Shown here: positions 39,142 to 49,097 of the stretch, piece after piece | How positions within the stretch are numbered: the stretch's first letter is position 1 | How the letters are laid out: each line of letters starts with the position of its first letter | Source: Streptomyces sp. NBC_01429 | Lineage (GTDB): Bacteria > Actinomycetota > Actinomycetes > Streptomycetales > Streptomycetaceae | DNA length: 64,000 bases | Reading direction: 5' to 3' | Assembly (NCBI RefSeq): GCF_036231945.1 | Contig: NZ_CP109599.1 | Span: 3,938,501-4,002,500, forward strand | The notes under the pieces: generated by a model | Told to the model about the DNA's origin: nothing | What the model saw: only the letters and a program-made list of their open reading frames with translations | Database searches by the model: none | Made by a program: the position numbers and the translations under genes

Positions 39142-39200
39142 ATCCGTCCCTCTCCCCGTCCATCCGTCCCTCTCCCCGTCCATCCGTCTCTCTCCCCGTC
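39141..39200. repeat. three 20-bp tandem repeats over the ribosome site
   Basis: Units 39141-39160, 39161-39180 and 39181-39200 differ by one or two bases. On the minus strand each holds a GGGGAGAGGGACGG ribosome-like site, and all are followed by ATG. This gives several possible starts; only the last gives the expected N-terminus. Confidence 0.85.
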
Positions 39201-39503
39201 CGCTTCCCCATCCGCTTCCCCGTCAGCGCCCGCCGTCCACCCCCAAGGACGCGCCCCGGTCCGGACGAGTTGTCCGCCGACGGTGATGTCCGCGGCGCGA
39301 CCCGCGCCCCACGGCCCCGGCTCGCTGTGGTGGATATCACTCACTCTCCGGCCGGGCCGCCGAAAAGCCGCCGAAGACCCACCGCCGCGATTCGGCCATG
39401 TTCGACCGCCGCCCCGGAAGCCGCTCCCGGCACCCCCCGACACAGCCCGGCGCCCCCGGAACCGCCCGGCACAGCCCGGAACCGGCGACCCGCGCCAACA
39501 AGA

Positions 39504-39534
39504 GTGGCCCCGTACCGATCCGGTACGGGGCCAC
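39504..39534. terminator. hairpin, 14-bp stem
   Basis: Arms 39504-39517 and 39521-39534 are exact complements with a 3-nt loop. It is the second of two hairpins downstream of the tRNA and may be a back-up terminator. Confidence 0.7.
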
Positions 39535-39557
39535 AGGTCTGTCCAGCACACAAAGAA

Positions 39558-39591
39558 GCCGGTCGAAGCGACTTTCATCGCTTCGACCGGC
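39558..39591 (-). terminator. tRNA-Leu terminator, 14-bp stem
   Basis: Arms 39558-39571 and 39578-39591 pair exactly with a 6-nt loop, 23 nt after the tRNA 3' end. On the minus strand the T-rich TTCTTTGTG follows, as in an intrinsic terminator. Confidence 0.85.
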
Positions 39592-39614
39592 CTCATTGGG
39601 TCGGTTGACCGCTG

Positions 39615-39698
39615 TGCGCGAGGGGGGAGTTGAACCCCCACGCCCTTTCGGGCACTGGAACCTGAATCCAGCGCGTCTGCCTATTCCGCCACCCGCGC
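39615..39698 (-). tRNA. tRNA-Leu, anticodon CAG
   Basis: The 84-nt cloverleaf has a 7-bp acceptor stem (5' GCGCGGG with 3' CTCGCGC, one G-U), a D arm GTGGCGGAATAGGCAGACGC, an anticodon loop TTCAGGT giving CAG, a long variable arm (TGCCCGAAAGGGCG) and a T arm with GTTCAACTC. The long variable arm is typical of class II leucine tRNAs. CCA is not encoded. Confidence 0.95.
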
Positions 39699-40014
39699 AT
39701 TGGGTGTGTCCTCCGGTGGCTCCCACCTGCTGGTGTGTGCTCCTGGCGACATCGAGAAGATTAGCACGCACCCGGGGGTGCCTTCACATCCGTTTGTTTC
39801 ACGACCGGCACCTGGAGCAGGGAACGGACAGCCGTCGCCCCCGCTCCTCCTGACTACCCCCGGGGTGCGGGACACTGGCGGCGGACCGCCTCTACGATCC
39901 CGTGTGAGAGGTGACACTCATCGACGGGGCAGACAAGGGGAACCAGCCGATTTCCCGACGCGTGGATACGATCAGTAAGCAGTACCAGGACGGCAACGAC
40001 GGAGGAGGTGCCTT
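39699..40014. promoter_or_regulatory. gap between tRNA-Leu and fhaA
   Basis: This 316-bp divergent region must hold the tRNA promoter and that of the fhaA operon. It ends with the strong GGAGGAGG ribosome site of fhaA (40001-40008). No specific operator was recognised. A GTTTCACG-like partial parS at 39797 is not a match. Confidence 0.4.
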
Positions 40015-40866
40015 ATGGGAGTCATGAAGCGTTTCGAGCAGCGTCTCGAAGGTTTGGTCAATGGCACCTTCGCGAAGGTGTTCAAGTCCGAAGTCCAGCC
40101 GGTCGAGATCGCGGGTGCCCTCCAGCGTGAGTGCGACAACAACGCGACGATCTGGAACCGGGAGCGGACCGTCGTACCCAATGACTTCATCGTGGAGCTG
40201 AGCACGCCCGACTTCGAGCGGCTCAGCCCCTACTCCGGGCAGCTCGGCGACGAGCTGTCCGGGCTGGTCCGCGACTACGCGAAGCAGCAGCGCTACACCT
40301 TCATGGGCCCGATCAAGGTCCATCTGGAGAAGGCCGAGGACCTCGACACCGGGCTCTACCGGGTGCGCAGCCGCACCCTGGCGTCGAGTTCGTCACAGGC
40401 GGGCGCGGCGCCGGCGCCCGAGCGCGGCCACGCCGGCCCCCCGCCGCCGTCCTCGCCACCGCCCGGCGCCCCCGGCGGCTACGGCTACCCGCCCAGCGCG
40501 GTGCCCCCGCTGCCGTCCTCCGCGCCCTCCCACGCGGGCGCGGGCCGACCGGCCGCGCCCGGTCCGGGAGCCATGCCGCAGGGCCAGGTGCGCCGCTGGA
40601 TCGAGATCAACGGCACCCGCCACCAGATCTCCCGGGCGACACTGGTCCTGGGCCGCAGCACCGACGCCGACGTACGGATCGACGACCCGGGGGTGTCGCG
40701 CCGCCACTGCGAGATCCGGGCCGGAACGCCCTCCACGATCCAGGATCTCGGGTCCACCAACGGCATCGTGGTAGACGGACAGCACACCACCCGCGCTACG
40801 CTCCGCGACGGCTCGCGGATCGTCGTGGGCAATACCACCATCGTTTTCAGGCAAGCCGAAGGGTGA
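40015..40866 (+). CDS. fhaA: FHA-domain protein FhaA (DUF3662-FHA)
   Basis: This 283-residue protein has an N-terminal DUF3662 domain (MKRFEQRLEGLVNGTFAKVFKSEVQPVEIAG), a Pro/Gly/Ala linker (about 125-190) and a C-terminal FHA domain (LGRSTDADVRI, VSRRHCEI, LGSTNG) that binds phosphothreonine. In mycobacteria FhaA is phosphorylated by PknB and controls peptidoglycan synthesis through MviN. It starts the fhaA-fhaB-pstP-ftsW-pbpA-pknB unit, with a GGAGG site 6 nt before the ATG. Confidence 0.94.
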   Translation: MGVMKRFEQRLEGLVNGTFAKVFKSEVQPVEIAGALQRECDNNATIWNRERTVVPNDFIVELSTPDFERLSPYSGQLGDELSGLVRDYAKQQRYTFMGPIKVHLEKAEDLDTGLYRVRSRTLASSSSQAGAAPAPERGHAGPPPPSSPPPGAPGGYGYPPSAVPPLPSSAPSHAGAGRPAAPGPGAMPQGQVRRWIEINGTRHQISRATLVLGRSTDADVRIDDPGVSRRHCEIRAGTPSTIQDLGSTNGIVVDGQHTTRATLRDGSRIVVGNTTIVFRQAEG

Positions 40867-40876
40867 AGCGGGGGCA

Positions 40877-41389
40877 ATGTCAGAGCTGACCCTGACGGTC
40901 ATGCGGCTAGGTTTTCTGGCCGTTCTGTGGCTGTTCGTGATCGTGGCCGTACAGGTCATCCGCAGCGATCTGTTCGGAACACGCGTCACGCAGCGCGGCT
41001 CACGCCGCAACGCCGATGCCCGACCGCAGCAGCCACGCCAGACACCGGCGCCGCCTCAGCAGCGCCAGCAGCAGGGGGGCAGGCAGCGCCGGGGAGCACC
41101 CACAAAGCTGGTCGTCTCCGAGGGATCGCTCACCGGCACCACGGTGGCGCTCCAGGGGCAGACCATCACGCTGGGCCGCGCGCACGATTCGACGATCGTG
41201 CTGGACGACGACTACGCGTCCAGCCGCCATGCCAGGATCTACCCGGACCGTGACGGCCAGTGGATCGTCGAGGATCTCGGGTCCACCAACGGCACTTATC
41301 TCGACCGGACCCGGCTCACGACCCCGCAGCCGATCGCACTGGGCGCTCCGATCCGCATCGGCAAGACCGTCATCGAGCTGCGGAAGTAG
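40877..41389 (+). CDS. fhaB: FHA-domain membrane protein FhaB/FipA
   Basis: This 170-residue protein has an N-terminal membrane helix (VMRLGFLAVLWLFVIVAVQVI), a Gln/Arg/Pro-rich linker and a C-terminal FHA domain (LGRAHDSTIVL, SSRHARI, LGSTNG). In mycobacteria FipA links FtsZ and the division machinery under PknA control. It lies 10 nt after fhaA and before the phosphatase. Confidence 0.94.
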   Translation: MSELTLTVMRLGFLAVLWLFVIVAVQVIRSDLFGTRVTQRGSRRNADARPQQPRQTPAPPQQRQQQGGRQRRGAPTKLVVSEGSLTGTTVALQGQTITLGRAHDSTIVLDDDYASSRHARIYPDRDGQWIVEDLGSTNGTYLDRTRLTTPQPIALGAPIRIGKTVIELRK

Positions 41390-41530
41390 TACGACAATGA
41401 GCGAGCGGAGCGAGCGAGTCGCCACGGTCCCGACAGCGGGCCGCGGCGGACTCCCGACCGGAGGGTGGGCAGTGTGGCTCGAGACCGGCTGGCACCACAT
41501 TCAGCGGGCGAACCGACGGGTGAGGTGCGC

Positions 41531-43039
41531 ATGAGTCTGTCTCTGCGTTTCGCCGCCGGATCGCACAAGGGCATGATCCGGGAGGGGAACGAGGACTCCG
41601 GCTACGCCGGCCCCCGGCTGCTGGCCATCGCCGACGGCATGGGCGGCCAGGCGGCCGGCGAGGTCGCCTCCTCCGAGGTGATCTCCACGCTCGTCCAGCT
41701 CGACGACGACGTACCGGGGTCCGACCTCCTCACCTCGCTGGGTACGGCGGTGCAGCGCGCCAACGACCAGCTACGGGTCATGGTCGAGGAGGACCCCCAG
41801 CTGGAGGGCATGGGCACCACGCTCACCGCCCTGCTCTGGACCGGCCAGCGCCTCGGCCTCGTCCATGTCGGCGACTCCCGTGCTTACTTGCTGCGCGACG
41901 GCGTGCTGACCCAGATCACCCAGGACCACACCTGGGTGCAGCGGCTGGTCGACGAGGGCCGGATCACCGAGGAAGAGGCCACCACCCACCCGCAGCGCTC
42001 CCTGCTGATGCGCGCGCTGGGCAGCGGCGACCATGTCGAACCGGACCTCTCCATCCGCGAAGTCCGCGCCGGCGACCGCTACTTGATCTGCTCCGACGGC
42101 CTGTCAGGCGTCGTCTCCCACCAGACGATGGAAGAGGCGCTCGCCAGCTACCAGGGCCCCCAGGAGACCATCCAGGCCCTCATCCAGCTCGCGCTGCGCG
42201 GTGGTGGCCCGGACAACATCACCTGCATCGTCGCCGACGTCCTGGACGTCGAGTCCAACGACACCCTGGCCGGGCAGGTCACCGACACCCCGGTCGTCGT
42301 CGGGGCCGTCGCGGAGAACCAGCTCCCGCTCAGCTCCGCCGAGAACGCCGCCGCGATGCAGACCCCGGCCGGCCGCGCGGCCGGCCTCGGCCGCGCCGTG
42401 CCGCAGCAGCACGCCGGCGGCTTCGGCCCGCCCGGCAGCGGGGACGACGCCGGCTACGGCTCCGCGCCGCAGGACGGCTCCTACGGGAGCTACGACGAAG
42501 AGGAATACATCAAGCCGCGCCCCAAGCGCGGCTGGATCAAGGGATCCCTCTACACCGTGCTCGCACTCGCCGTCATCGGCGGCGGCGTCTACGGCGGCTA
42601 CCGCTGGACCCAGAACCAGTACTACGTCGGCGCCAACGGCGAACACGTCGCTCTCTACCGGGGCATCAGCCAGGATCTGGCCTGGATCTCCCTCTCGACG
42701 ATCGAGAAGGACCACCCCACCATCAAACTCAAGTACCTCCCGCCCTATCAGCGCAAGCAGGTCGAGGCCACCATCGCCGAAGGCAATCTCGCCGACGGCC
42801 GAGTCAAGATCCAGGAACTCGCCACCCAGGCGTCGGCCTGCGAGAAGGACGAGAAGCGCCGCGAGACCGAGCAGAGCGCCGAAGCGGTCACCGGCCAGGG
42901 AGAAGCCGGCGGCACCACCGGTACGAGCACCTCGACCGTGACCACCGACACCAAGCCGAAAACCGCGACCCCCACTCCTGGCCCCAGCCTCTCGGAGGAT
43001 GAACAGAAAGTGGTCTCGAACTGCGGGAAGCAGCAGTAG
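41531..43039 (+). CDS. pstP: PP2C-type Ser/Thr phosphatase PstP
   Basis: This 502-residue protein is a PPM phosphatase. Metal-binding motifs are present: GNEDSGYAG, IADGMGGQAAGEVAS, HVGDSRAYLL, CSDGLSGVV and GGPDNITCIV. A linker, one membrane helix (SLYTVLALAVIGGGVYGGY) and a short outside domain ending in a Thr/Pro tail follow. It reverses PknB-type phosphorylation. The ATG at 41531 (MSLSLRFAAGSHKG) has GAGGTG before it; the frame is open to 41465. Confidence 0.94.
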   Translation: MSLSLRFAAGSHKGMIREGNEDSGYAGPRLLAIADGMGGQAAGEVASSEVISTLVQLDDDVPGSDLLTSLGTAVQRANDQLRVMVEEDPQLEGMGTTLTALLWTGQRLGLVHVGDSRAYLLRDGVLTQITQDHTWVQRLVDEGRITEEEATTHPQRSLLMRALGSGDHVEPDLSIREVRAGDRYLICSDGLSGVVSHQTMEEALASYQGPQETIQALIQLALRGGGPDNITCIVADVLDVESNDTLAGQVTDTPVVVGAVAENQLPLSSAENAAAMQTPAGRAAGLGRAVPQQHAGGFGPPGSGDDAGYGSAPQDGSYGSYDEEEYIKPRPKRGWIKGSLYTVLALAVIGGGVYGGYRWTQNQYYVGANGEHVALYRGISQDLAWISLSTIEKDHPTIKLKYLPPYQRKQVEATIAEGNLADGRVKIQELATQASACEKDEKRRETEQSAEAVTGQGEAGGTTGTSTSTVTTDTKPKTATPTPGPSLSEDEQKVVSNCGKQQ

Positions 43040-43065
43040 CCGGCCGTAGGGGGCCTTTCACCACC

Positions 43066-44475
43066 ATGAGCGTTGTCACCAACACGACCACCATCGGCGC
43101 GATCGAAGCACCGAGCCGCCGCAACACCGAGCTAGCCCTGCTCGCGTTCGCCGTCATCATTCCGGTGTTCGCGTACCTGAACGTGGGGCTGGCGCTCGAC
43201 GGCAAGGTGCCCGCGGGCATGGCCGGTTACGGGCTGGGCCTCGCGCTGCTCGCCGGCGTCGCGCATCTCGTGGTGCGCAAGTTCGCCCCGTACTCCGATC
43301 CGCTGCTGCTGCCGCTGGCGACCCTGCTCAACGGGCTCGGGCTGGTGCTGATCTGGCGTCTGGACCAGTCACCGCGGCTCATCGAGCGTGGCAAGGCCTT
43401 CGGCGGTTTCCAACCCGACGCGCCGAAGCAGCTGATGTACTCGGCGCTCGGCATCGCCCTTTTCGCGGCGGTACTGGTACTCCTGAAGGATCACCGCATC
43501 CTCCAGCGCTACACGTACATCTCCATGGCCGTCGGTCTGGTCCTGCTGATCCTGCCGATGTTCTTCAGCCCGGTGAACGGCGCCAGGATCTGGATCAACA
43601 TCGCCGGTTTCACCATCCAGCCCGGTGAGTTCGCGAAGATCGTCATCGCGGTCTTCTTCTCCGGCTATCTGATGGTGAAACGCGACGCGCTCGCCCTCGC
43701 CAGCCGCCGCTTCATGGGCCTCTACCTGCCGCGGGGCCGCGACCTCGGACCGATCCTGGCCATCTGGGGTCTGTCGATCCTCATCCTGGTCTTCGAGACC
43801 GACCTCGGCACCTCGCTGCTCTTCTTCGGCCTCTTCGTGGTCATGCTGTACGTCGCCACCGAGCGGACCAGCTGGATCGTCTTCGGCCTGCTGATGTCGG
43901 TCGGCGGCGCCGTCGGCGTCGCCACGTTCGAGCCGCACGTCCAGGCCCGTGTCACCGCCTGGCTGGACCCCTTCTCCTGCTACGAGACGAGCGACGCCTG
44001 CAACCAGATCGGCCAGGCGCTCATGTCCTTCGGCTCCGGAGGCACTCTCGGTACAGGACTCGGCCAGGGCAACTCCGACCTGATCACCTACGCCGCGAAC
44101 GCCGACTTCATCCTCACCACCGTCGGTGAGGAGTTCGGGCTGGCCGGCACGATGGCCTTCCTGATGCTCTACGCGCTGATCGTCGAGCGCGGTGTGCGCA
44201 CCGCCCTCGCCGCCCGCGACCCCTTCGGCAAGCTTCTCGCCATCGGCCTCTCCGGCGCGTTCGCCATCCAGGTCTTCGTCGTCGCGGGCGGCGTCATGGG
44301 CCTCATCCCGCTGACCGGTATGACCATGCCGTTCGTCGCGTACGGCGGTTCGTCCGTCCTCGCCAACTGGGCCCTGATCGGCATCCTCATCCGTATCAGC
44401 GACACCGCGCGGCGCCCCGCCCCGGCACCTGCCCCGTCCCCCGACGCCGAGATGACCCAGGTGGTCCGACCGTGA
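43066..44475 (+). CDS. FtsW/RodA/SpoVE-family peptidoglycan polymerase
   Basis: This 469-residue SEDS protein has about 12 membrane helices and the family's VNGARIWINIAGFTIQPGEFAKI loop, FETDLGTSLLFFGLF and GLIPLTGMTMPFVAYGGSS. It polymerises lipid II as the partner of the penicillin-binding protein whose gene overlaps it by 4 nt (GTGA). Given the location, it is the RodA-like member of the kinase operon rather than the division FtsW of the dcw cluster. Confidence 0.94.
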   Translation: MSVVTNTTTIGAIEAPSRRNTELALLAFAVIIPVFAYLNVGLALDGKVPAGMAGYGLGLALLAGVAHLVVRKFAPYSDPLLLPLATLLNGLGLVLIWRLDQSPRLIERGKAFGGFQPDAPKQLMYSALGIALFAAVLVLLKDHRILQRYTYISMAVGLVLLILPMFFSPVNGARIWINIAGFTIQPGEFAKIVIAVFFSGYLMVKRDALALASRRFMGLYLPRGRDLGPILAIWGLSILILVFETDLGTSLLFFGLFVVMLYVATERTSWIVFGLLMSVGGAVGVATFEPHVQARVTAWLDPFSCYETSDACNQIGQALMSFGSGGTLGTGLGQGNSDLITYAANADFILTTVGEEFGLAGTMAFLMLYALIVERGVRTALAARDPFGKLLAIGLSGAFAIQVFVVAGGVMGLIPLTGMTMPFVAYGGSSVLANWALIGILIRISDTARRPAPAPAPSPDAEMTQVVRP

Positions 44476-45935
44476 ACAAGCCGCTGCGCCGCATCGCGAT
44501 CTTCTGCGGACTTCTGATCCTCGCCCTGCTCGTACGGGTCAACTGGCTCCAGTACGTCAAAGCGGACGAGCTGAACGCGAGCGAGTACAACAAGCGCGTC
44601 GACATCGAGCGCTACAAGAGCGAACGCGGCAACATCATCGTCGACGGCAAGCCCATCACCGGCTCAGCCAAGACGGACGACACGCTGTTCACGTACAAGC
44701 GCACCTACACCAACGGCCCCATGTGGGCTCCCGTCACCGGATATGCCTCGCAGGTCTTCGGCGCCAGCCAGATCGAGAACCTCGAGGACGGCGTCCTCAC
44801 CGGCAACGACGACCGGCTGTTCTTCGACCGCACCCTGGGCATGTTCACGGGCGAGGAGAAGAAGGGCGGCAACGTCGTCACCACGCTCAACGGCGCCGCC
44901 CAGAAGGCCGCCTTCGAGGGGCTCGGCGACAAGAAGGGCGCCGTCGCGGCCATCGACCCGCAGACCGGGAAGATCCTCGCGCTGGCCTCCACCCCGAGCT
45001 ACGACCCCAGTACCTTCGCGGGCCGCAAGAACGCGGACAGCAAGGCGTACAACGCCCTCCAGCCCAAGAGCGACCCCGACAACCCGATGCTCAACCGGGC
45101 CCTGCGGGAGACCTACCCGCCCGGCTCCACCTTCAAGGTGCTGACCGCGGCCGCCGGGCTGGAGCACGGCGTGATCAAGGACGTCGACGCGAAGACCGAC
45201 TCGCCGCTCCCGTGGATCATGCCGGGCACCACCACCCCGCTGCCGAACGAGAACAACATCCCCTGCAAGGACGTCTCGCTGCGCGAGGCGCTGCGGATGT
45301 CCTGCAACTCCGTCTTCGGCAAGCTCGGCACCGACGTCGGCGCCGACAAGATGCTGGAGACCGCGAAGAAGTTCGGCTTCAACGAGGAGCAGTTCATCCC
45401 GGTCCGCGCCAACGCCTCTTTCTTCCCCGAGGACATCAACGCGTCGCAGACCGCGCTCTCCTCCATCGGCCAGTTCGACACCCGCGCCACCCCGCTCCAG
45501 ATGGCCATGCTCGCCGCCGCGGTCGCCAACGACGGCAAGCTGATGAAGCCGTACATGATCGACCGGCTGGAGACGCCGGGCGTGGACGTGCTGGAGAAGA
45601 CGGAGCCGGAGGAGCAGAGCCGGCCGCTCTCCCAGGAGCACGCGCAGATGCTCCAGAGCATCATGGAGACGGTCGTCGAGAAGGGCACCGGCACCAACGC
45701 CAAGATCCCCGGCGTGACGGTCGGCGGCAAGACCGGTACCGCCCAGCACGGCGAGAACAACAGCAAGAACCCGTACGCCTGGTTCATCTCGTACGCCAAG
45801 GTGAACGGGGGCTCCCCGGTGGCCGTCGCTGTCGTGGTGGAGGACTCGGGCGCCAACCGTGACGACATCTCCGGAGGCGGTCTCGCCGCCCCGATCGCGA
45901 AGTCCGTCATGCAGGCGGTCGTCGACAAGAAGTGA
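44472..45935 (+). CDS. pbpA: class B penicillin-binding protein PbpA
   Basis: This 487-residue protein has an N-terminal membrane anchor, a dimerisation domain and a transpeptidase domain with SxxK in GSTFKVL, SxN in SCNSVFG and KTG in VGGKTGTAQ. It cross-links peptidoglycan made by the SEDS partner. The GTG start overlaps the SEDS gene stop. All catalytic motifs are intact and the length is usual. Confidence 0.94.
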   Translation: MNKPLRRIAIFCGLLILALLVRVNWLQYVKADELNASEYNKRVDIERYKSERGNIIVDGKPITGSAKTDDTLFTYKRTYTNGPMWAPVTGYASQVFGASQIENLEDGVLTGNDDRLFFDRTLGMFTGEEKKGGNVVTTLNGAAQKAAFEGLGDKKGAVAAIDPQTGKILALASTPSYDPSTFAGRKNADSKAYNALQPKSDPDNPMLNRALRETYPPGSTFKVLTAAAGLEHGVIKDVDAKTDSPLPWIMPGTTTPLPNENNIPCKDVSLREALRMSCNSVFGKLGTDVGADKMLETAKKFGFNEEQFIPVRANASFFPEDINASQTALSSIGQFDTRATPLQMAMLAAAVANDGKLMKPYMIDRLETPGVDVLEKTEPEEQSRPLSQEHAQMLQSIMETVVEKGTGTNAKIPGVTVGGKTGTAQHGENNSKNPYAWFISYAKVNGGSPVAVAVVVEDSGANRDDISGGGLAAPIAKSVMQAVVDKK

Positions 45936-46103
45936 CGCCGGTCACGGCTCATGTCCATACCTGCACATTGCGATACCGGTCGTATATCAGGTGACCGTTA
46001 CGGGCCAACCGCGTACGGCGTCCCCGGTAGCGTAGGCGCGAACAGCACACCGCCGGACCACACACCGGTGCGGTCGGGACTGACGGAGAGGGCTGGAACA
46101 GTT

Positions 46104-48128
<2,025 letters not shown>

Positions 48129-48151
48129 CCCGGGCCGGTAAGCGCACAACC

Positions 48152-48197
48152 AAGAAGCCCCGTCCCCCACCGTGCTCGGTGGGGGACGGGGCTTCTT
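48152..48197. terminator. bidirectional terminator, perfect 20-bp stem
   Basis: Arms 48152-48171 and 48178-48197 pair exactly around the 6-nt loop GTGCTC, between the convergent pknB and sortase genes. AAGAAG/CTTCTT at the base gives a short T-rich run on both strands. Confidence 0.92.
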
Positions 48198-48224
48198 CCG
48201 TTCGTCCGCCTGCCTGCCTGAACC

Positions 48225-49046
48225 TCAGCGCAGCTCCGGCGGCGGCGTGCGTTGCTTGTCGACCTTCTGCGTGCGGTCCAGCTCGGCCCAGACGATGTAG
48301 CGGAAGTCCGAGGTGTAGACCGGCGTGCAGGTCGTCAGGGTCAGATACCGGCCCGGCTTGGTCCTGCCCGACTCCTCCGGCACCGGCGCCAGCACGTCCA
48401 CGTTGTACTTCGAGGTCTTCGGAAGCTCCTTGTAGACCTTGTAGATGTACCAGGTGTCGCGCGTCTCGAAGACGACGTAGTCGCCCGTCTTGATCTTGTG
48501 GATGTTGTGGAAGCGCGCCCCGTGGCCGTCGCGGTGCGCGGCCAGCGTGAAGTTGCCCTTCTTGTCCCAGGGGAGGGCAGACTTGACCGGGTCCGTGTAG
48601 TAGCCGGCGATCCCGTCGTTCAGCAGCGTGGTGCTGGTGCCCTTCTTGACCAGGATCTCGCTGCCGCCCAGCGCCGGGACGTGGAGGAAGCCGATGCCGT
48701 CCGCCGAGTCGAAGGTCTTGGGGCCGCCGCCGGTGCCGGTGCTGTTCTCCTGCTGGGCCCAGCCGTTGCGGACGTCGTCGCCCTGCTTGGCCGCAGCGCG
48801 GTCGGCCAGGACGTTCGTCCACCACAGCGAGTAGACGACGAAGAGACCCAGCACCACGCCCGCGGTGATGAGCAGTTCGCCGAAGACGCTGACCGCGGCC
48901 GCGACGCGGCTTCGGGGGCGACGGGCGCGGGGGGCCTCCGCCGGAGCCCGGTCCTGGGCGTGGTCCTGGGCGTGGTCCCGGTCCCGGGGCGAGCGGGGCG
49001 GTGGCGGCGCGTCGGCCTGTTCGTCGTGTTCGGTACTCGCTGCCAC
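48225..49046 (-). CDS. srtE2: class E sortase (SrtE2-like)
   Basis: This 273-residue protein has an N-terminal cytosolic Asp/Pro/Arg-rich tail, one membrane helix (LLITAGVVLGLFVVYSLWW) and a class E sortase domain with His in LAAHRDGHG, Cys in LTTCTP and Arg in DFRYIVWAE. It joins secreted proteins with LAxTG signals, such as long chaplins, to peptidoglycan. It lies beside a second class E sortase, as in other Streptomyces. GTG 49046 is the likely start. The 1/2 numbering follows that gene order and is inferred. Confidence 0.92.
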   Translation of the reverse strand: MAASTEHDEQADAPPPPRSPRDRDHAQDHAQDRAPAEAPRARRPRSRVAAAVSVFGELLITAGVVLGLFVVYSLWWTNVLADRAAAKQGDDVRNGWAQQENSTGTGGGPKTFDSADGIGFLHVPALGGSEILVKKGTSTTLLNDGIAGYYTDPVKSALPWDKKGNFTLAAHRDGHGARFHNIHKIKTGDYVVFETRDTWYIYKVYKELPKTSKYNVDVLAPVPEESGRTKPGRYLTLTTCTPVYTSDFRYIVWAELDRTQKVDKQRTPPPELR

Positions 49047-49097
49047 CGCACCCGTCCCCGTCCCTGTCGTGATTGCGGCCGGCCCCTGCGGGCGCTG

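Larger units (their letters stand above)
39201..39614. other. gene-free stretch with two hairpins after tRNA-Leu
   Basis: No gene is supported in this 414-bp stretch. It contains the two hairpins listed separately (39504-39534, 39558-39591) and the presumed promoter of the lactate monooxygenase-like gene. Confidence 0.6.

Noticed and set aside
39615..39698. tRNA-Leu as an integration site with a resident element
   Set aside because: No integrase, excisionase or repeat of the tRNA 3' end was seen on either side; both flanks are conserved genes.
39792..39805. GTTTCACGACCGGC as parS
   Set aside because: Only the first eight bases match; the right arm of the palindrome is missing.
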